Assembly: GCF_022129445.1 (NCBI RefSeq) | Contig: NZ_JADQAQ010000010.1 | Location: forward strand, 30,126-94,125 | Direction: 5' to 3' | DNA: 64,000 bases | Origin: Photobacterium sp. Ph5 | GTDB lineage: Bacteria; Pseudomonadota; Gammaproteobacteria; Enterobacterales; Vibrionaceae | Shown: piece by piece, positions 18,198-26,812 of the stretch | How the letters are laid out: each line of letters begins with the position of its first letter | Numbering within the stretch: position 1 is the first letter of the stretch | Translations under genes and position numbers: made by a program | The notes under the pieces: model-generated | What the model saw: the letters and a program-made list of their open reading frames with translations, nothing else | What the model was told of the DNA's origin: nothing | Database searches by the model: none

Positions 18198-18698
18198 TTA
18201 TGCTATTTCATGTTGTGGTTCTTTAATGAGAATGGCATTACCTGACTCTAATGCAAGTAATAGTTCTACCATTTCAGCACCATAACGATAGCCGCAAAGA
18301 TTTTGATTGCTATTAAGTACACGGTGACAAGGGATAATGATAGGGATAGGGTTTACATTCTTTGCCATGCCTATAGCTTGGCTTGCAGCTGAATTGCCAA
18401 TATCAAGCGCGATTTGTTCGTAACTGGATGTTTCACCAAAGGGAATATCAGCAATAGCATGCCATATTTGCTGTTGAAACATCGTTCCTTGAGGAGCGAG
18501 AGGGAAGGTGAAGCGTTTACGTGAGCCTAAGAGATATTCTTTCAGTTGCCTTATAAAGGGTCTCATAAAAGAGGGGTTATGCTGCCATGACTCATCGGGG
18601 TAATAGCCTGGACTATTGACAGTTAACCTTCTTAAGCCTTGATGGTCGGCAAGCAACATAATGCTGCCTAGTTCAGTTTCTATACAATCGTAATACAT
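18198..18698 (-). CDS. ogt: Methylated-DNA--[protein]-cysteine S-methyltransferase
   Basis: Suicide enzyme that removes O6-alkyl groups from guanine by transfer to its own cysteine. The 166-aa product has the active-site PCHRV with Cys124 and the preceding wing GNSAASQAIGMAKNVNP (usual form GxPxAxRAVGxA, with Ser for Arg), and the C-terminal GYRYG. Start M at 18698 gives MYYDCIETELGSI, the usual N-terminus; the longer frame to 18779 adds a hydrophobic stretch without ribosome-binding site. The Arg finger position (normally in RAVG) being Gln here is noteworthy. It could be named Ogt or a YbaZ-independent Ada-like methyltransferase. Confidence 0.88.
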   Translation of the reverse strand: MYYDCIETELGSIMLLADHQGLRRLTVNSPGYYPDESWQHNPSFMRPFIRQLKEYLLGSRKRFTFPLAPQGTMFQQQIWHAIADIPFGETSSYEQIALDIGNSAASQAIGMAKNVNPIPIIIPCHRVLNSNQNLCGYRYGAEMVELLLALESGNAILIKEPQHEIA

Positions 18699-18854
18699 CC
18701 ATAACTCACTAAATGCGTTAGTAATTAATAACATTGCTAAGCTAAGATTAACAGATAACAGTTTGATAACATATAACAATGTGTTTATTAGTTATGCTAA
18801 TCTTACGGCAATGCTCAGCACCTCTTATTAACATCCTTGTGTCGAGGTAATAGT

Positions 18855-19451
18855 TTGTTCCATTCAATTATAAACCGTTCATCCACAATTGCGCTTGATG
18901 ATATAAAAATTAGGCTTATTTCAAGTCAGGATGTGGCAAAGATAACAACGTATTATCAAAAAAACCGTGATTTTCTGAAAGCTTGGGAGCCGATGCGTAA
19001 TGAATTGTTTTTTTCAGAGCTTGGTTGGCAAAAAAGAGTTGAACAAATAGCGACGTTACACCGCCATGAAATGGCCTTTTATTTTGTCATCGAAGACAGA
19101 GAAACTGACGATATTATCGGGGTCATTAACTATAGTAATTTGGTTAAATTTCCATTTCATGCGTGTCATGTTGGCTACTCCCTTGATCAAGATTATCAAG
19201 GTCGAGCTATTATGCGTCGAGCATTAAAAAAGACGGTGAATTGGATGTTCGAAGAAAAAGGTTTTCATCGTATTATGGCTGCGTACATGCCACATAATAA
19301 AAAAAGTGCTAGCGTTTTACATTCAGTAGGATTTGAAGAAGAAGGACTGGCGAAAGCGTATTTATTGATTGATGGAAAATGGCAAGATCATGTTCTTACT
19401 TCATTGATTAATCAGCAGTGGACAGCACCCGTTACGTGGTCAGCGTCTTAA
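18855..19451 (+). CDS. rimJ: Ribosomal-protein-S5-alanine N-acetyltransferase RimJ
   Basis: GNAT enzyme acetylating the N-terminal Ala of ribosomal protein S5. The 198-aa product aligns along E. coli RimJ: FLKAWEPMRNE, FHACHVGYSLDQDYQGRAIMRRALK (acetyl-CoA loop) and HRIMAAYMPHNKKSASVL, ending AYLLIDGKWQDHVL. No ATG is available; TTG at 18855 is chosen because GAGG (18844-18847) is seven bases upstream. A further TTG at 18837 would add six residues. It converges on pykA across a shared terminator. Confidence 0.9.
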   Translation: MFHSIINRSSTIALDDIKIRLISSQDVAKITTYYQKNRDFLKAWEPMRNELFFSELGWQKRVEQIATLHRHEMAFYFVIEDRETDDIIGVINYSNLVKFPFHACHVGYSLDQDYQGRAIMRRALKKTVNWMFEEKGFHRIMAAYMPHNKKSASVLHSVGFEEEGLAKAYLLIDGKWQDHVLTSLINQQWTAPVTWSAS

Positions 19452-19464
19452 AAACAAGCAATAA

Positions 19465-19490
19465 AAAGGCAACGCGAATGTTGCCTTTTA
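19465..19490. terminator. Bidirectional terminator between rimJ and pykA
   Basis: Nine-base-pair stem AAAGGCAAC (19465-19473) with GTTGCCTTT (19480-19488). Confidence 0.85.
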
Positions 19491-19516
19491 GTGCATTTTT
19501 GTATGAGATCAATCGA

Positions 19517-20962
19517 TTACTCGACAGTTAGAATCCGCATATTGTTGGTTGAGCCAACGGTATCCATCACATCACCTTGAGTGATGATTACAAGATCGCC
19601 CACTTTAACAAATCCAGCATCACGAAGCACATCTAACGCATGTTTTGCCGCTTCTAAGCCAGCATCGCTGTCACGATTGAAAAATACAGGTGTTACACCA
19701 CGGTATAATGAAGCTTGGTTTAACGTATTTTCGTTACGAGATAGTGCGAAAATAGGTAGGCCTGATGAAATACGAGACATCATTAATGGTGTACGACCAG
19801 ACTCAGTCATTGCCACCATCGCTTTTACACCTTCCATGTGGTTTGCAGCATACATGGTTGACATTGCAATCGTTTCTTCAGGCGATGAGAAGAAGCGATC
19901 TAAACGGTGGTTAGAGACGTTTATGCTAGGCTCTTTTTCTGCACCTAAACAAACACTTGCCATTGCTTTTACGGTTTCTTCAGGAAATTGTCCCGCAGCT
20001 GTTTCAGCTGAAAGCATTACCGCATCTGTACCATCTAATACAGCATTAGCAACATCCATAACCTCTGCACGTGTTGGCATTGGGCTAGTGATCATTGATT
20101 CCATCATTTGCGTTGCTGTAATAACCGTGCGGTTTAAGCTACGAGCACGACGAATAAGTTTCTTTTGTACACCAACTAGCTCAGGATCACCGATTTCAAC
20201 ACCAAGATCACCACGAGCAACCATAACAACGTCAGATGCAAGGATGATATCGTCCATCGCTTCGGTTGTTGCTACCGCTTCTGCACGTTCAACTTTAGCG
20301 ACTAGTTTTGCATTCAGACCTGCTTCAGTGGCTAATCGGCGCGCATATTTCATGTCTTCGCCATTACGTGGGAATGATACTGCAAGATAATCAACGCCCA
20401 TTGCCGCAGCCGTTATAATATCTGCTTTATCTTTATCTGTTAGTGCTTCTGCTGAAAGGCCGCCGCCTTTTTTATTGATGCCTTTGTTATTTGATAATGG
20501 GCCAGCCACAGTCACTTCAGTGTGGACTTTATTACCTTCAACTGCTGTTACTTTTAATTGTACACGACCATCATCTAATAGCAGGATGTCACCGGTTGTT
20601 ACATCTTTAGGTAATTCTTTGTAGTCTAGACCGACAGCAAACTGATCGCCTTCGCCTTTAGGTAAATCACTATCTAGGGTGAATTTATCACCAATAGCGA
20701 GTTGGATTTTATCTTCTTTAAACGTAGAAACACGAATTTTAGGTCCTTGTAGATCACCTAGAATCGCCACGTTCTTGCCTAGTTTTGCTGCAATTTCACG
20801 TACTTGCTTAGTGCGCTGAATATGATCTTCTGGGCTGCCGTGAGAGAAATTCATACGTACAACATTGGCACCTGCCGCAATGATTTTTTCAAGGTTATTA
20901 TCGCGATCAGTTGCAGGACCTAATGTGGTTACAATTTTTGTACGTCTTAGGCGTTCTGTCAT
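19517..20962 (-). CDS. pykA: Pyruvate kinase II
   Basis: Glycolytic enzyme converting PEP and ADP to pyruvate and ATP. The 481-aa protein closely follows E. coli PykA (480 aa): [15 protein letters not shown] at the N-terminus, [11 protein letters not shown], the active-site signature [15 protein letters not shown] [21 protein letters not shown] and [10 protein letters not shown]. The ATG at 20962 follows TTGGAG; a TTG at 20974 lies inside that site. Adjacent hexR encodes a regulator of central carbon metabolism that commonly controls pyk genes. Confidence 0.97.
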   Translation of the reverse strand: MTERLRRTKIVTTLGPATDRDNNLEKIIAAGANVVRMNFSHGSPEDHIQRTKQVREIAAKLGKNVAILGDLQGPKIRVSTFKEDKIQLAIGDKFTLDSDLPKGEGDQFAVGLDYKELPKDVTTGDILLLDDGRVQLKVTAVEGNKVHTEVTVAGPLSNNKGINKKGGGLSAEALTDKDKADIITAAAMGVDYLAVSFPRNGEDMKYARRLATEAGLNAKLVAKVERAEAVATTEAMDDIILASDVVMVARGDLGVEIGDPELVGVQKKLIRRARSLNRTVITATQMMESMITSPMPTRAEVMDVANAVLDGTDAVMLSAETAAGQFPEETVKAMASVCLGAEKEPSINVSNHRLDRFFSSPEETIAMSTMYAANHMEGVKAMVAMTESGRTPLMMSRISSGLPIFALSRNENTLNQASLYRGVTPVFFNRDSDAGLEAAKHALDVLRDAGFVKVGDLVIITQGDVMDTVGSTNNMRILTVE

Positions 20963-21168
20963 GTGAAACTCCAATTTATAGAAACGGGCTTTATTGAGTA
21001 CTTGGATTGGGAATGATGATTACCAAGTTGGCAATAAAATATGAGATAGTTTTGATACCATATCTTGCTTATTTTGCTTAATGATGTATATCAAAAGCCA
21101 ATAAACTGTCACTTATTTGATTCTTTTTTGTTGTAACAAAAAATATGTAATGAAAACGTTGTGAATAA

Positions 21169-21194
21169 AAAAGCGAAGCTGAGGCTTCGCTTTT
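21169..21194 (-). terminator. Terminator of hexR
   Basis: Eleven-base-pair stem AAAAGCGAAGC (21169-21179) and GCTTCGCTTTT (21184-21194), TGAG loop, T-rich on the minus strand, seven bases beyond the hexR stop. Confidence 0.88.
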
Positions 21195-21200
21195 AAAGTG

Positions 21201-22058
21201 TTACAGCGATGAACCATCTTTAGAAAAGCGAGAGTCTTTAAGCGACTCTTTTACGCGTTTTAAGTTATCTCTAAACCCTGCACCACGACGAAGAGTAAAA
21301 CCTGTCGCGAGTACATCAATAACTGTCATTTGTACAACACGGCTTGCCATTGGCATGTAAATATCGGTGTCTTCTGGTACATCTAGACAAATAGATAATG
21401 AACACTCACGCTCTAATGGTGAATCTTTTGCTGTAATACCAATAACAGTAGCGCCATTAGCACGTGCCATTTGTGCAATTTCAACCAAGCTCTTTGTACG
21501 GCCAGTGTGGGAAATAACCACGACAACATCACCATCAGAGCAGTTAATAACACTCATGCGTTGCATCACAATATCATCAAAACAGACAATAGGAATGTTG
21601 AAACGGAAAAACTTATTTTGCGCATCGTGAGCAACAGATGCAGAAGCGCCTAAACCAAAGAAAGAGATTTTTTTCGCCTGTGTTAATAGATCGACAGCAC
21701 GGTTAATTTGCATCGAATCAAGACTATTTTTTGCGACATCTAAACATGCCATCGTCGATTCAAAAATTTTAGCCGTATAGGCATCAGGTCCATCTGTTTC
21801 TTCAACATTACGGTTTACATAAGGTGTACCGTTAGCCAAACTTTGTGCTAAATGTAGTTTAAAATCAGGGAAACCTTTAGTATCTAAGCGGCGGCAAAAA
21901 CGGTTAACGGTCGGTTCACTCACATCAGCCATTTTGGCAAGGGTTGCAATACTAGAGTGGATAGCTGTTTGTGGAGAGGCAATAATAACTTCGGCGACTT
22001 TGCGTTCTGATTTACTGAAGTGTTCTAAGTTATTTTGTATTTTTTCTATGGTATTCAT
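21201..22058 (-). CDS. hexR: HexR family regulator of central carbon metabolism (RpiR type)
   Basis: Transcription factor that senses KDPG and controls glycolysis, Entner-Doudoroff and gluconeogenesis genes. The 285-aa product has an N-terminal RpiR HTH (ATLAKMADVSEPTVNRFCRRL) and a C-terminal SIS sugar-phosphate domain with FFGLGASASVA and VVVISHTGRTKSLVE. Long blocks such as GFPDFKLHLAQSLANGTPYVNRNV match E. coli HexR. It is transcribed in the same direction as pykA, about 240 bp upstream, each with its own signals. Confidence 0.95.
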   Translation of the reverse strand: MNTIEKIQNNLEHFSKSERKVAEVIIASPQTAIHSSIATLAKMADVSEPTVNRFCRRLDTKGFPDFKLHLAQSLANGTPYVNRNVEETDGPDAYTAKIFESTMACLDVAKNSLDSMQINRAVDLLTQAKKISFFGLGASASVAHDAQNKFFRFNIPIVCFDDIVMQRMSVINCSDGDVVVVISHTGRTKSLVEIAQMARANGATVIGITAKDSPLERECSLSICLDVPEDTDIYMPMASRVVQMTVIDVLATGFTLRRGAGFRDNLKRVKESLKDSRFSKDGSSL

Positions 22059-22430
22059 AGCTAATCATGCACTTCGTTATTGAATTTCATTTGTAGCAAA
22101 CTTGTCATCAAGATGCTTGTTTAATGAAACTATACTACTTAATTTTGACTATATCCTAGCTAATCAATGCTTTTTGAAGGCTAATTTTATTAGTTTTTGA
22201 CAGGGATCGACTTTTGGCTTTCAGTTTTGAAACTCTATTCGATGAATAATTACAAAAAAGCAGTAGATACAGTGAATTTTTGTATATTCCTTTCATATCT
22301 AAGGAATTATTTTACAGCATGAAAAAATAGAGTGATGTAATTTGTTATCATTTTTTGACTGAAACTTAAAGCGACATAGTATTGGTGTTATTTTTCTTAT
22401 ATGGATCTGATGTAATTAGGAGGTGAAAAA
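22059..22430. other. Intergenic region between hexR and the YeeZ-like gene
   Basis: This 372-bp AT-rich divergent spacer holds the hexR promoter on the left. At 22120-22134 the minus strand reads TATAGTTTCATTAAA, which keeps 9 of 12 arm positions of the HexR palindrome TGTAAT-N3-ATTACA; this is a weak candidate autoregulatory site. The right end carries a strong ribosome-binding site AGGAGGTG. No small gene was found. Confidence 0.3.
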
Positions 22431-23249
22431 ATGAATGTTGCGGTATGTGGTTGTGGTTGGCTTGGTTTGCCTTTAGCAAAGGCGTTATATAAACATGGGT
22501 ATAACGTTTACGGTACAAAAAGAAATGAGATTGATACGAACGCGTTAACTTCATTTGGCATACATGGTGTGCCAATGCAGCTACCATTAACTGAGGATAA
22601 GCAATTATCGTCTTTAGTACCGATATTATCAAGTGACGTGATGGTGATTAATATTTCTGCTGGTCGTCAATGTATTGATAAAGAGCAACATTATCAAAAT
22701 GTGTTATCTCTTTCTAACGCAGCTTATCAATCAGGTTGTCAGCGTATTATTTTTATCAGTACAACGTCTGTTTATGATGGGCGACAAGGACGTGTAATTG
22801 AGAGTGATGAGGTGATGCCATTAACCGAATCAGCATTAGTTCATGTAAATCTTGAGAATCATTTGCGTGAGCAGTGGGGAGATAAATTAACGATATTACG
22901 GTTATCGGGACTCATTGGTGACGATCGCCATCCTGTTAAATTTTTAGCGGGCCGAAAAGAGTTAAAAGGAGGGAGTAGTCCTGTAAATCTAATTCACTTA
23001 GAAGACTGTGTTGCTGCGATTGTACAATTAGTTGCTCAGAAAAAGATTATACCAGTCTTACATTTAGCATCAGACTTTCATCCAACTCGTCGTCAATATT
23101 ACACTCAAATGGCGCAACAATTGTCATTACCGTTACCTAAGTTTTTACCTGATGATGAGAACAAGAATGCAAAAGTGATTGATGCTTCAGAAACGTTGTC
23201 TGTACTGGATTATGCTCTGCAATATCGTGATCTTATGTTAAACGATTAG
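22431..23249 (+). CDS. NAD(P)-dependent epimerase/dehydratase family protein (YeeZ-like)
   Basis: A 272-aa extended short-chain dehydrogenase. The Rossmann start VAVCGCGWLGLPLAKAL has the GxxGxxG pattern (as GCGWLG), followed by FISTTSVYDGRQG, where Ser/Tyr of the atypical active site would lie; a YxxxK motif is not obvious (ENHLREQW replaces it), as in E. coli YeeZ. Substrate unknown. The start is supported by AGGAGGTG six bases upstream. It is divergent from hexR and converges on the sRNA-like units downstream. Confidence 0.85.
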   Translation: MNVAVCGCGWLGLPLAKALYKHGYNVYGTKRNEIDTNALTSFGIHGVPMQLPLTEDKQLSSLVPILSSDVMVINISAGRQCIDKEQHYQNVLSLSNAAYQSGCQRIIFISTTSVYDGRQGRVIESDEVMPLTESALVHVNLENHLREQWGDKLTILRLSGLIGDDRHPVKFLAGRKELKGGSSPVNLIHLEDCVAAIVQLVAQKKIIPVLHLASDFHPTRRQYYTQMAQQLSLPLPKFLPDDENKNAKVIDASETLSVLDYALQYRDLMLND

Positions 23250-23250
23250 G

Positions 23251-23368
23251 TAAAAAAAACGCTGAACAGATGTCCAGCGTAAAAATATGCAACTAAAGAA
23301 TAGTTGCAGTGGCAATTAGGAGCATTGGAAGAAGTTCGACGGCCAGTTAAACAATTCTCACCAATATT
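23251..23368 (-). ncRNA. Candidate small RNA, unit A of a four-member family
   Basis: Minus-strand unit ending in a strong terminator: arms at 23259-23267 and 23272-23280 form a longer stem on the minus strand because a G-U pair replaces a mismatch, followed by eight T. A second hairpin GCAACTA/TAGTTGC covers 23288-23306. The 5' part reads ATATTGGTGAGAA, shared with unit D, and the centre has GCTCCTAATTGCCACT, which resembles unit C. Possible promoter: TTCTAA and TATAGA spaced 17. No Shine-Dalgarno precedes the only short ORF. The start is estimated. Confidence 0.5.
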
Positions 23369-23492
23369 ATGAATTCTATATATTCAGACGCCGAATTTTA
23401 GAATTGGTTCAAAAAAAGATTAAAAAAAATCATATTCAGGTAAGAAAAGTTAAATCGACAAGGTTTTTACTACTTAAGTTGCTTGTGAAGGC

Positions 23493-23637
23493 AAAAAAAA
23501 TCCCATTAAAAAAATTAATGGGATAAAAAGTTCCGTAAATATTTCACAAAGTTCAGCAGTAGTGGACATCTAACACAAATAAAAAATCTGTAAGAGACTG
23601 ATTCAAAACCTAATGCATAGTAGGTCGTATCCTGAAT
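23493..23637 (-). ncRNA. Candidate small RNA, unit B
   Basis: Minus-strand unit ending in stem TCCCATTAA/TTAATGGGA (23501-23509 and 23515-23523) plus eight T, an excellent Rho-independent terminator. The 5' end folds into a long hairpin: TGATTCA/TGAATCA outside and ACCTA/TAGGT inside. The core CCACTACTGCT is shared with unit C. Upstream TTGAAC (23674-23669) and CATACT (23649-23644) could be the promoter, with 19-bp spacing. A 31-codon frame from ATG inside the core is open but lacks a ribosome-binding site. Confidence 0.5.
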
Positions 23638-23728
23638 CATATTAGTATGACTGACATTAAAATGGTTAGTTCAATAAAAATGAAAAAAAGTTATATTTTT
23701 TTTCATAGTGAAGGTGAAAGGCTTTTTT

Positions 23729-23856
23729 GATAAAAGAAAGCCCGCTAAAACGTAGCGGGCAAAAATAAAAAAATACAATTAGGAGTTAAAGCAGTAGTGG
23801 CATTTACAATGATAAAAATTGGTGAAACATGTCCGTTTTGCGAAATCTTTATCAAT
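23729..23856 (-). ncRNA. Candidate small RNA, unit C
   Basis: Minus-strand unit ending in stem GCCCGCTA/TAGCGGGC (23740-23747 and 23753-23760) and CTTTCTTTTA. The 5' end ATATTGATAAAGATT resembles units A and D; the core AAATGCCACTACT is identical to unit D, and CTCCTAATTG recurs in unit A. It starts about 115 bp beyond the stop of the transporter gene and could be processed from that mRNA's 3' region or be transcribed separately. Confidence 0.5.
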
Positions 23857-23970
23857 ATGAATACATTAATTAAGACTCAAGGTTTACCAAAAGGTTCCTA
23901 AATTTTTAAATATTTTTATAATAAAAAAAGGAATAATTATAACTCATTGTTTTTATAATGCTTTTAATTT

Positions 23971-25224
23971 TTAAGCCGCTACTTTTGCGTTTAGTACGTC
24001 ATTCGTCTCTGTATCTGAAGCCGCTATTGATTTGCTCGCTGGGTTCTTTGTTAAAATGGAGAACACGAATGCAATTCCCATGATAATTGCTGAATAGAAA
24101 TAAGCGAGGTTGTAATTACCTGTAGTATCAACAGCAACAGCAGCAATCACAGGGCCAATGAAACCACTGACACCCCATGCAGTGTATACGACACCATAAT
24201 TTGTACCATAGTTTTTCAAGCCATAGAAACCTGCAGTTAATGACGGGAATACTGCTGGCAATGTGCCGTAACATAGGCCAGCTGTTGCCATACCGATGAT
24301 AAGCCCAATATGGCTAGTGTAATGAGGGAACAATATCATATTAGCGATCGATAGCAGAAATGACAGTGATAATGTTTTAAGACCACCTATCTTGTCGCAT
24401 AGCATGCCGGCAAACACACGACCTGATGTATTAAACAAAGCCAGAATAACGACAAGGTGAGCAGCATCTGTCATACCAGCCTGTGCCGATGCGATAGAGG
24501 TAATATTGCCAATGATCATTAAACCAGTTGATGATGCACAAAGGTACATAACCCAAATGCTATAAAACTGAGTGGTTTTCAGCATAGCAGTCCAACGTAA
24601 TTCTTTTTGTGGAGCCGCAGCTTTTTTATCTGCCTGTTTAGATGAGGCTACGGGTACGTAATTGGCTGGTGGATTGGTAATAGTAAATGCTAATGGTGTT
24701 GCAATGCATAAAAGCGCCACACCTAAAATAATAAAACTGTAGTTAATGCCGTAGCTTGCAATTAAAGACGTAATTAACGGTGCAAGGTAAACACCTGCAA
24801 GACCAAAACCAGCAGCGATAAGACCATTCACTAGCCCACGCTTTGATGGGTGAAACCATTTCATTGCTGCAGGGCTTAGACAGGCATAACCAAAACCAAT
24901 ACCACCACCTGCAAGAATACCAAAGGTAAAAATAAGTTGAATAGGACTTGTGATGTAACCGGATGCGATTAGACCTAAACCAGAGCAGATTGTACCTGCG
25001 ATTAATACACGTTTAGGGCCAAATTTATCTTGTAAAATACCAGCTAATAGAAGGGTTACAGAGAAAGTAATAATAGCAACAGTATAAGGTAGAGATGCTT
25101 CAGCGTTTGTCCATCCTAAGTCAACAACAAGCGCTTTTTTAAATACACTCCAAGTAAATAGAATACCAATACATAAATTAATACAAAAACCAGCAATAAG
25201 AATTTGCTTTGCTCTATCAAACAT
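23971..25224 (-). CDS. OFA-type MFS transporter (oxalate/formate antiporter family)
   Basis: Major facilitator of 417 aa with about twelve membrane segments, of the OFA family that includes OxlT and the pyruvate-linked YhjX; substrate here unknown, presumably a small carboxylate. Seen: FTWSVFKKALV in the first span, LAGILQDKFGPKRVL (MFS motif A) and the central basic loop QADKKAAAPQKELRW. The ATG at 25224 follows AGAGAG; the longer frame to 25260 has no such site. It stands alone between four short terminator-ended units on the same strand, which is unusual. Confidence 0.88.
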   Translation of the reverse strand: MFDRAKQILIAGFCINLCIGILFTWSVFKKALVVDLGWTNAEASLPYTVAIITFSVTLLLAGILQDKFGPKRVLIAGTICSGLGLIASGYITSPIQLIFTFGILAGGGIGFGYACLSPAAMKWFHPSKRGLVNGLIAAGFGLAGVYLAPLITSLIASYGINYSFIILGVALLCIATPLAFTITNPPANYVPVASSKQADKKAAAPQKELRWTAMLKTTQFYSIWVMYLCASSTGLMIIGNITSIASAQAGMTDAAHLVVILALFNTSGRVFAGMLCDKIGGLKTLSLSFLLSIANMILFPHYTSHIGLIIGMATAGLCYGTLPAVFPSLTAGFYGLKNYGTNYGVVYTAWGVSGFIGPVIAAVAVDTTGNYNLAYFYSAIIMGIAFVFSILTKNPASKSIAASDTETNDVLNAKVAA

Positions 25225-25775
25225 GAATTTCTCTCTAATGATATTTAGACGGTGAAACACCGAATAAATAGATCGTTGTAATATTAAAATGCTTATTAAA
25301 TATTACCCGCTAATACTGTAGGGGAATTTTAGCGATAAAAATAGTGATAGCAAGTTAAAATGTAAGTAAATATGAAATAAAATAAGTTGTTGATTATATT
25401 GGCTTTATTTGAAATATTTGTCATTCAAATAAAGAGTGTAAAATCATTATTTGTATTATGTATTATAAATTAATGCAGGTTAATTTTAATCGTTAAAATA
25501 ATCTTATAATGAATTTTAATTATAATTAACAGAACTAAAAACAAAGATAATTAGATATCATGTTATTTTTTTAATTAATTAATTAATTAATTTGAAGAAT
25601 GGTTATTTATATATTTTGATGAATTAAGAGTTATTGTTGTTGGTATTATAGTGTTGTGTATAAAAGTGACTCGCCTTTCAGTTATATGAATGAGGTGTGT
25701 GTAGATGTGAATAAATATGTGTAGGTGCGAATGAAAGGTAGGGGCAATAGAGCCTGCTGAATATAAGTTAGCGCT
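25225..25775. other. AT-rich upstream region of the OFA transporter
   Basis: About 550 bp, extremely AT-rich, with five tandem TTAA units at 25573-25592. It must contain the transporter promoter on the minus strand. I see no coding frame or convincing operator. Confidence 0.4.
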
Positions 25776-25886
25776 GAAATAATACCTACTCCAATTATAG
25801 GAGTAGGCTATGAAGGAAAATCTTCAACAAAAAAGTAGTGGCATTTAATCAGACTCAGTCGATGCGGTTAAGTTCCACCAATATAT
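25776..25886 (-). ncRNA. Candidate small RNA, unit D
   Basis: Minus-strand unit with the 5' sequence ATATTGGTGGAA (as in unit A), the core AAATGCCACTACT (as in unit C) and a terminal stem CCTACTCC/GGAGTAGG (25785-25792 and 25800-25807) followed by TATTATTT, a weaker terminator. It lies upstream of the transporter gene, while A-C lie downstream. Confidence 0.45.
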
Positions 25887-26057
25887 GTTTTTTCTATTAT
25901 TTTTTATTGGTTATCAATTTTACGTATGACTTTTGTTGTTAATTTATTGATATATAAGTACTTATTGTTGTTTTCTCTATTTTTAATATCTAAATAGATT
26001 TCACCTCTCAAAATGAGATAGCGAACTTGTTAAAAGTGTTAACGAGTTGTAGTATTT

Positions 26058-26069
26058 AAACATGTGTTT
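26058..26069. promoter_or_regulatory. Candidate PsrA operator
   Basis: AAAC-ATGT-GTTT fits the PsrA recognition pattern AAAC(N2-4)GTTT and lies 11 bp before the start of the PsrA-like gene, a position suited to autorepression. Confidence 0.55.
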
Positions 26070-26080
26070 AATACGGGTGA

Positions 26081-26746
26081 ATGAAAATGGCTGGAAAAGG
26101 TGAAACTAAAAGTCGTATTCTAGATGCCGCAGAGTTGCTATTTGCCGAGCATGGCTTTAATGAAACATCGCTGCGGACCATCACGAGCAAAGCAGGAGTG
26201 AATCTAGCTTCTGTTAATTATCACTACGGAGATAAGAAAACATTAGTACGGGCAGTACTCAGCCGCTACCTTGATATCTTTATGCCAGCTCTGCAAAGTG
26301 AATTAGAAAGGCTATTAACCCGTGATGATTTTACGATGGAAGATGTTTTCCACTGTACCAAGTCACCGTTGGTAAGCCTTAATGATTGTCGAACTAATGG
26401 CGCGACAGTTTTTATGTCATTGCTGGGGCGGGGGTATACTGACGTACAGGGACATTTACGGTGGTTTATTGTTACCCGCTATGAAAAAGTGCTTTCTCTT
26501 TTTGTCACTGCAGTATGCCGTGCTAATCCATCTTTAGATCCAGAAACCCTTTTCTGGCGCTTACATTTCACATTAGGTGCATCAGTATTTACGATGGCAT
26601 CAAGTGCCGCTTTATGTGAAATAGCAGAAAACGACTTTTCTAGTCATGTTAAAACTGAAGATTTAATTGATCGTCTTGTGCCTTATCTTGCGGCAGGAGT
26701 CGGTGCGCCAATTGAACCGAATCTTTCGCTAGTTAAGCAAGTATAA
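26081..26746 (+). CDS. psrA: PsrA-like TetR family regulator
   Basis: TetR-family repressor related to Pseudomonas PsrA, which responds to long-chain fatty acids and controls beta-oxidation. The 221-aa product has an N-terminal HTH (LRTITSKAGVNLASVNYHYGDKKTL) and a C-terminal PsrA-type domain with GHLRWF and LFWRLHFTLGASVFTM; both halves resemble PsrA. It lies 66 bp upstream of fadE on the same strand, which supports control of fatty-acid oxidation. A start at 26087 is also possible. Confidence 0.85.
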   Translation: MKMAGKGETKSRILDAAELLFAEHGFNETSLRTITSKAGVNLASVNYHYGDKKTLVRAVLSRYLDIFMPALQSELERLLTRDDFTMEDVFHCTKSPLVSLNDCRTNGATVFMSLLGRGYTDVQGHLRWFIVTRYEKVLSLFVTAVCRANPSLDPETLFWRLHFTLGASVFTMASSAALCEIAENDFSSHVKTEDLIDRLVPYLAAGVGAPIEPNLSLVKQV

Positions 26747-26812
26747 AGCCTTATAACAAATGTATACCTACCTAATCATTATAAAAATAATCGAAGCAAA
26801 AGGATCTGAACT

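Noticed and set aside
20963..21168. HexR operator in front of pykA (TGTAAC and TGTAAT half-sites around 21132-21152).
   Set aside because: The half-sites are in direct, not inverted, orientation and do not form the HexR palindrome.
23251..23970. Units A-C as transcription attenuators with leader peptides (short frames such as MPLLL or MLLIATATIL before a terminator).
   Set aside because: No gene lies downstream on the minus strand for them to control, the frames differ in every unit and none has a Shine-Dalgarno.
25561..25600. The tandem TTAA run as a microsatellite or replication element.
   Set aside because: It is short, lies in generally AT-rich promoter DNA and has no accompanying iterons or origin features.
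26747..26812. A frameshifted or hidden N-terminal membrane segment of FadE.
   Set aside because: The 66-bp spacer is too short and has no hydrophobic frame in any phase.
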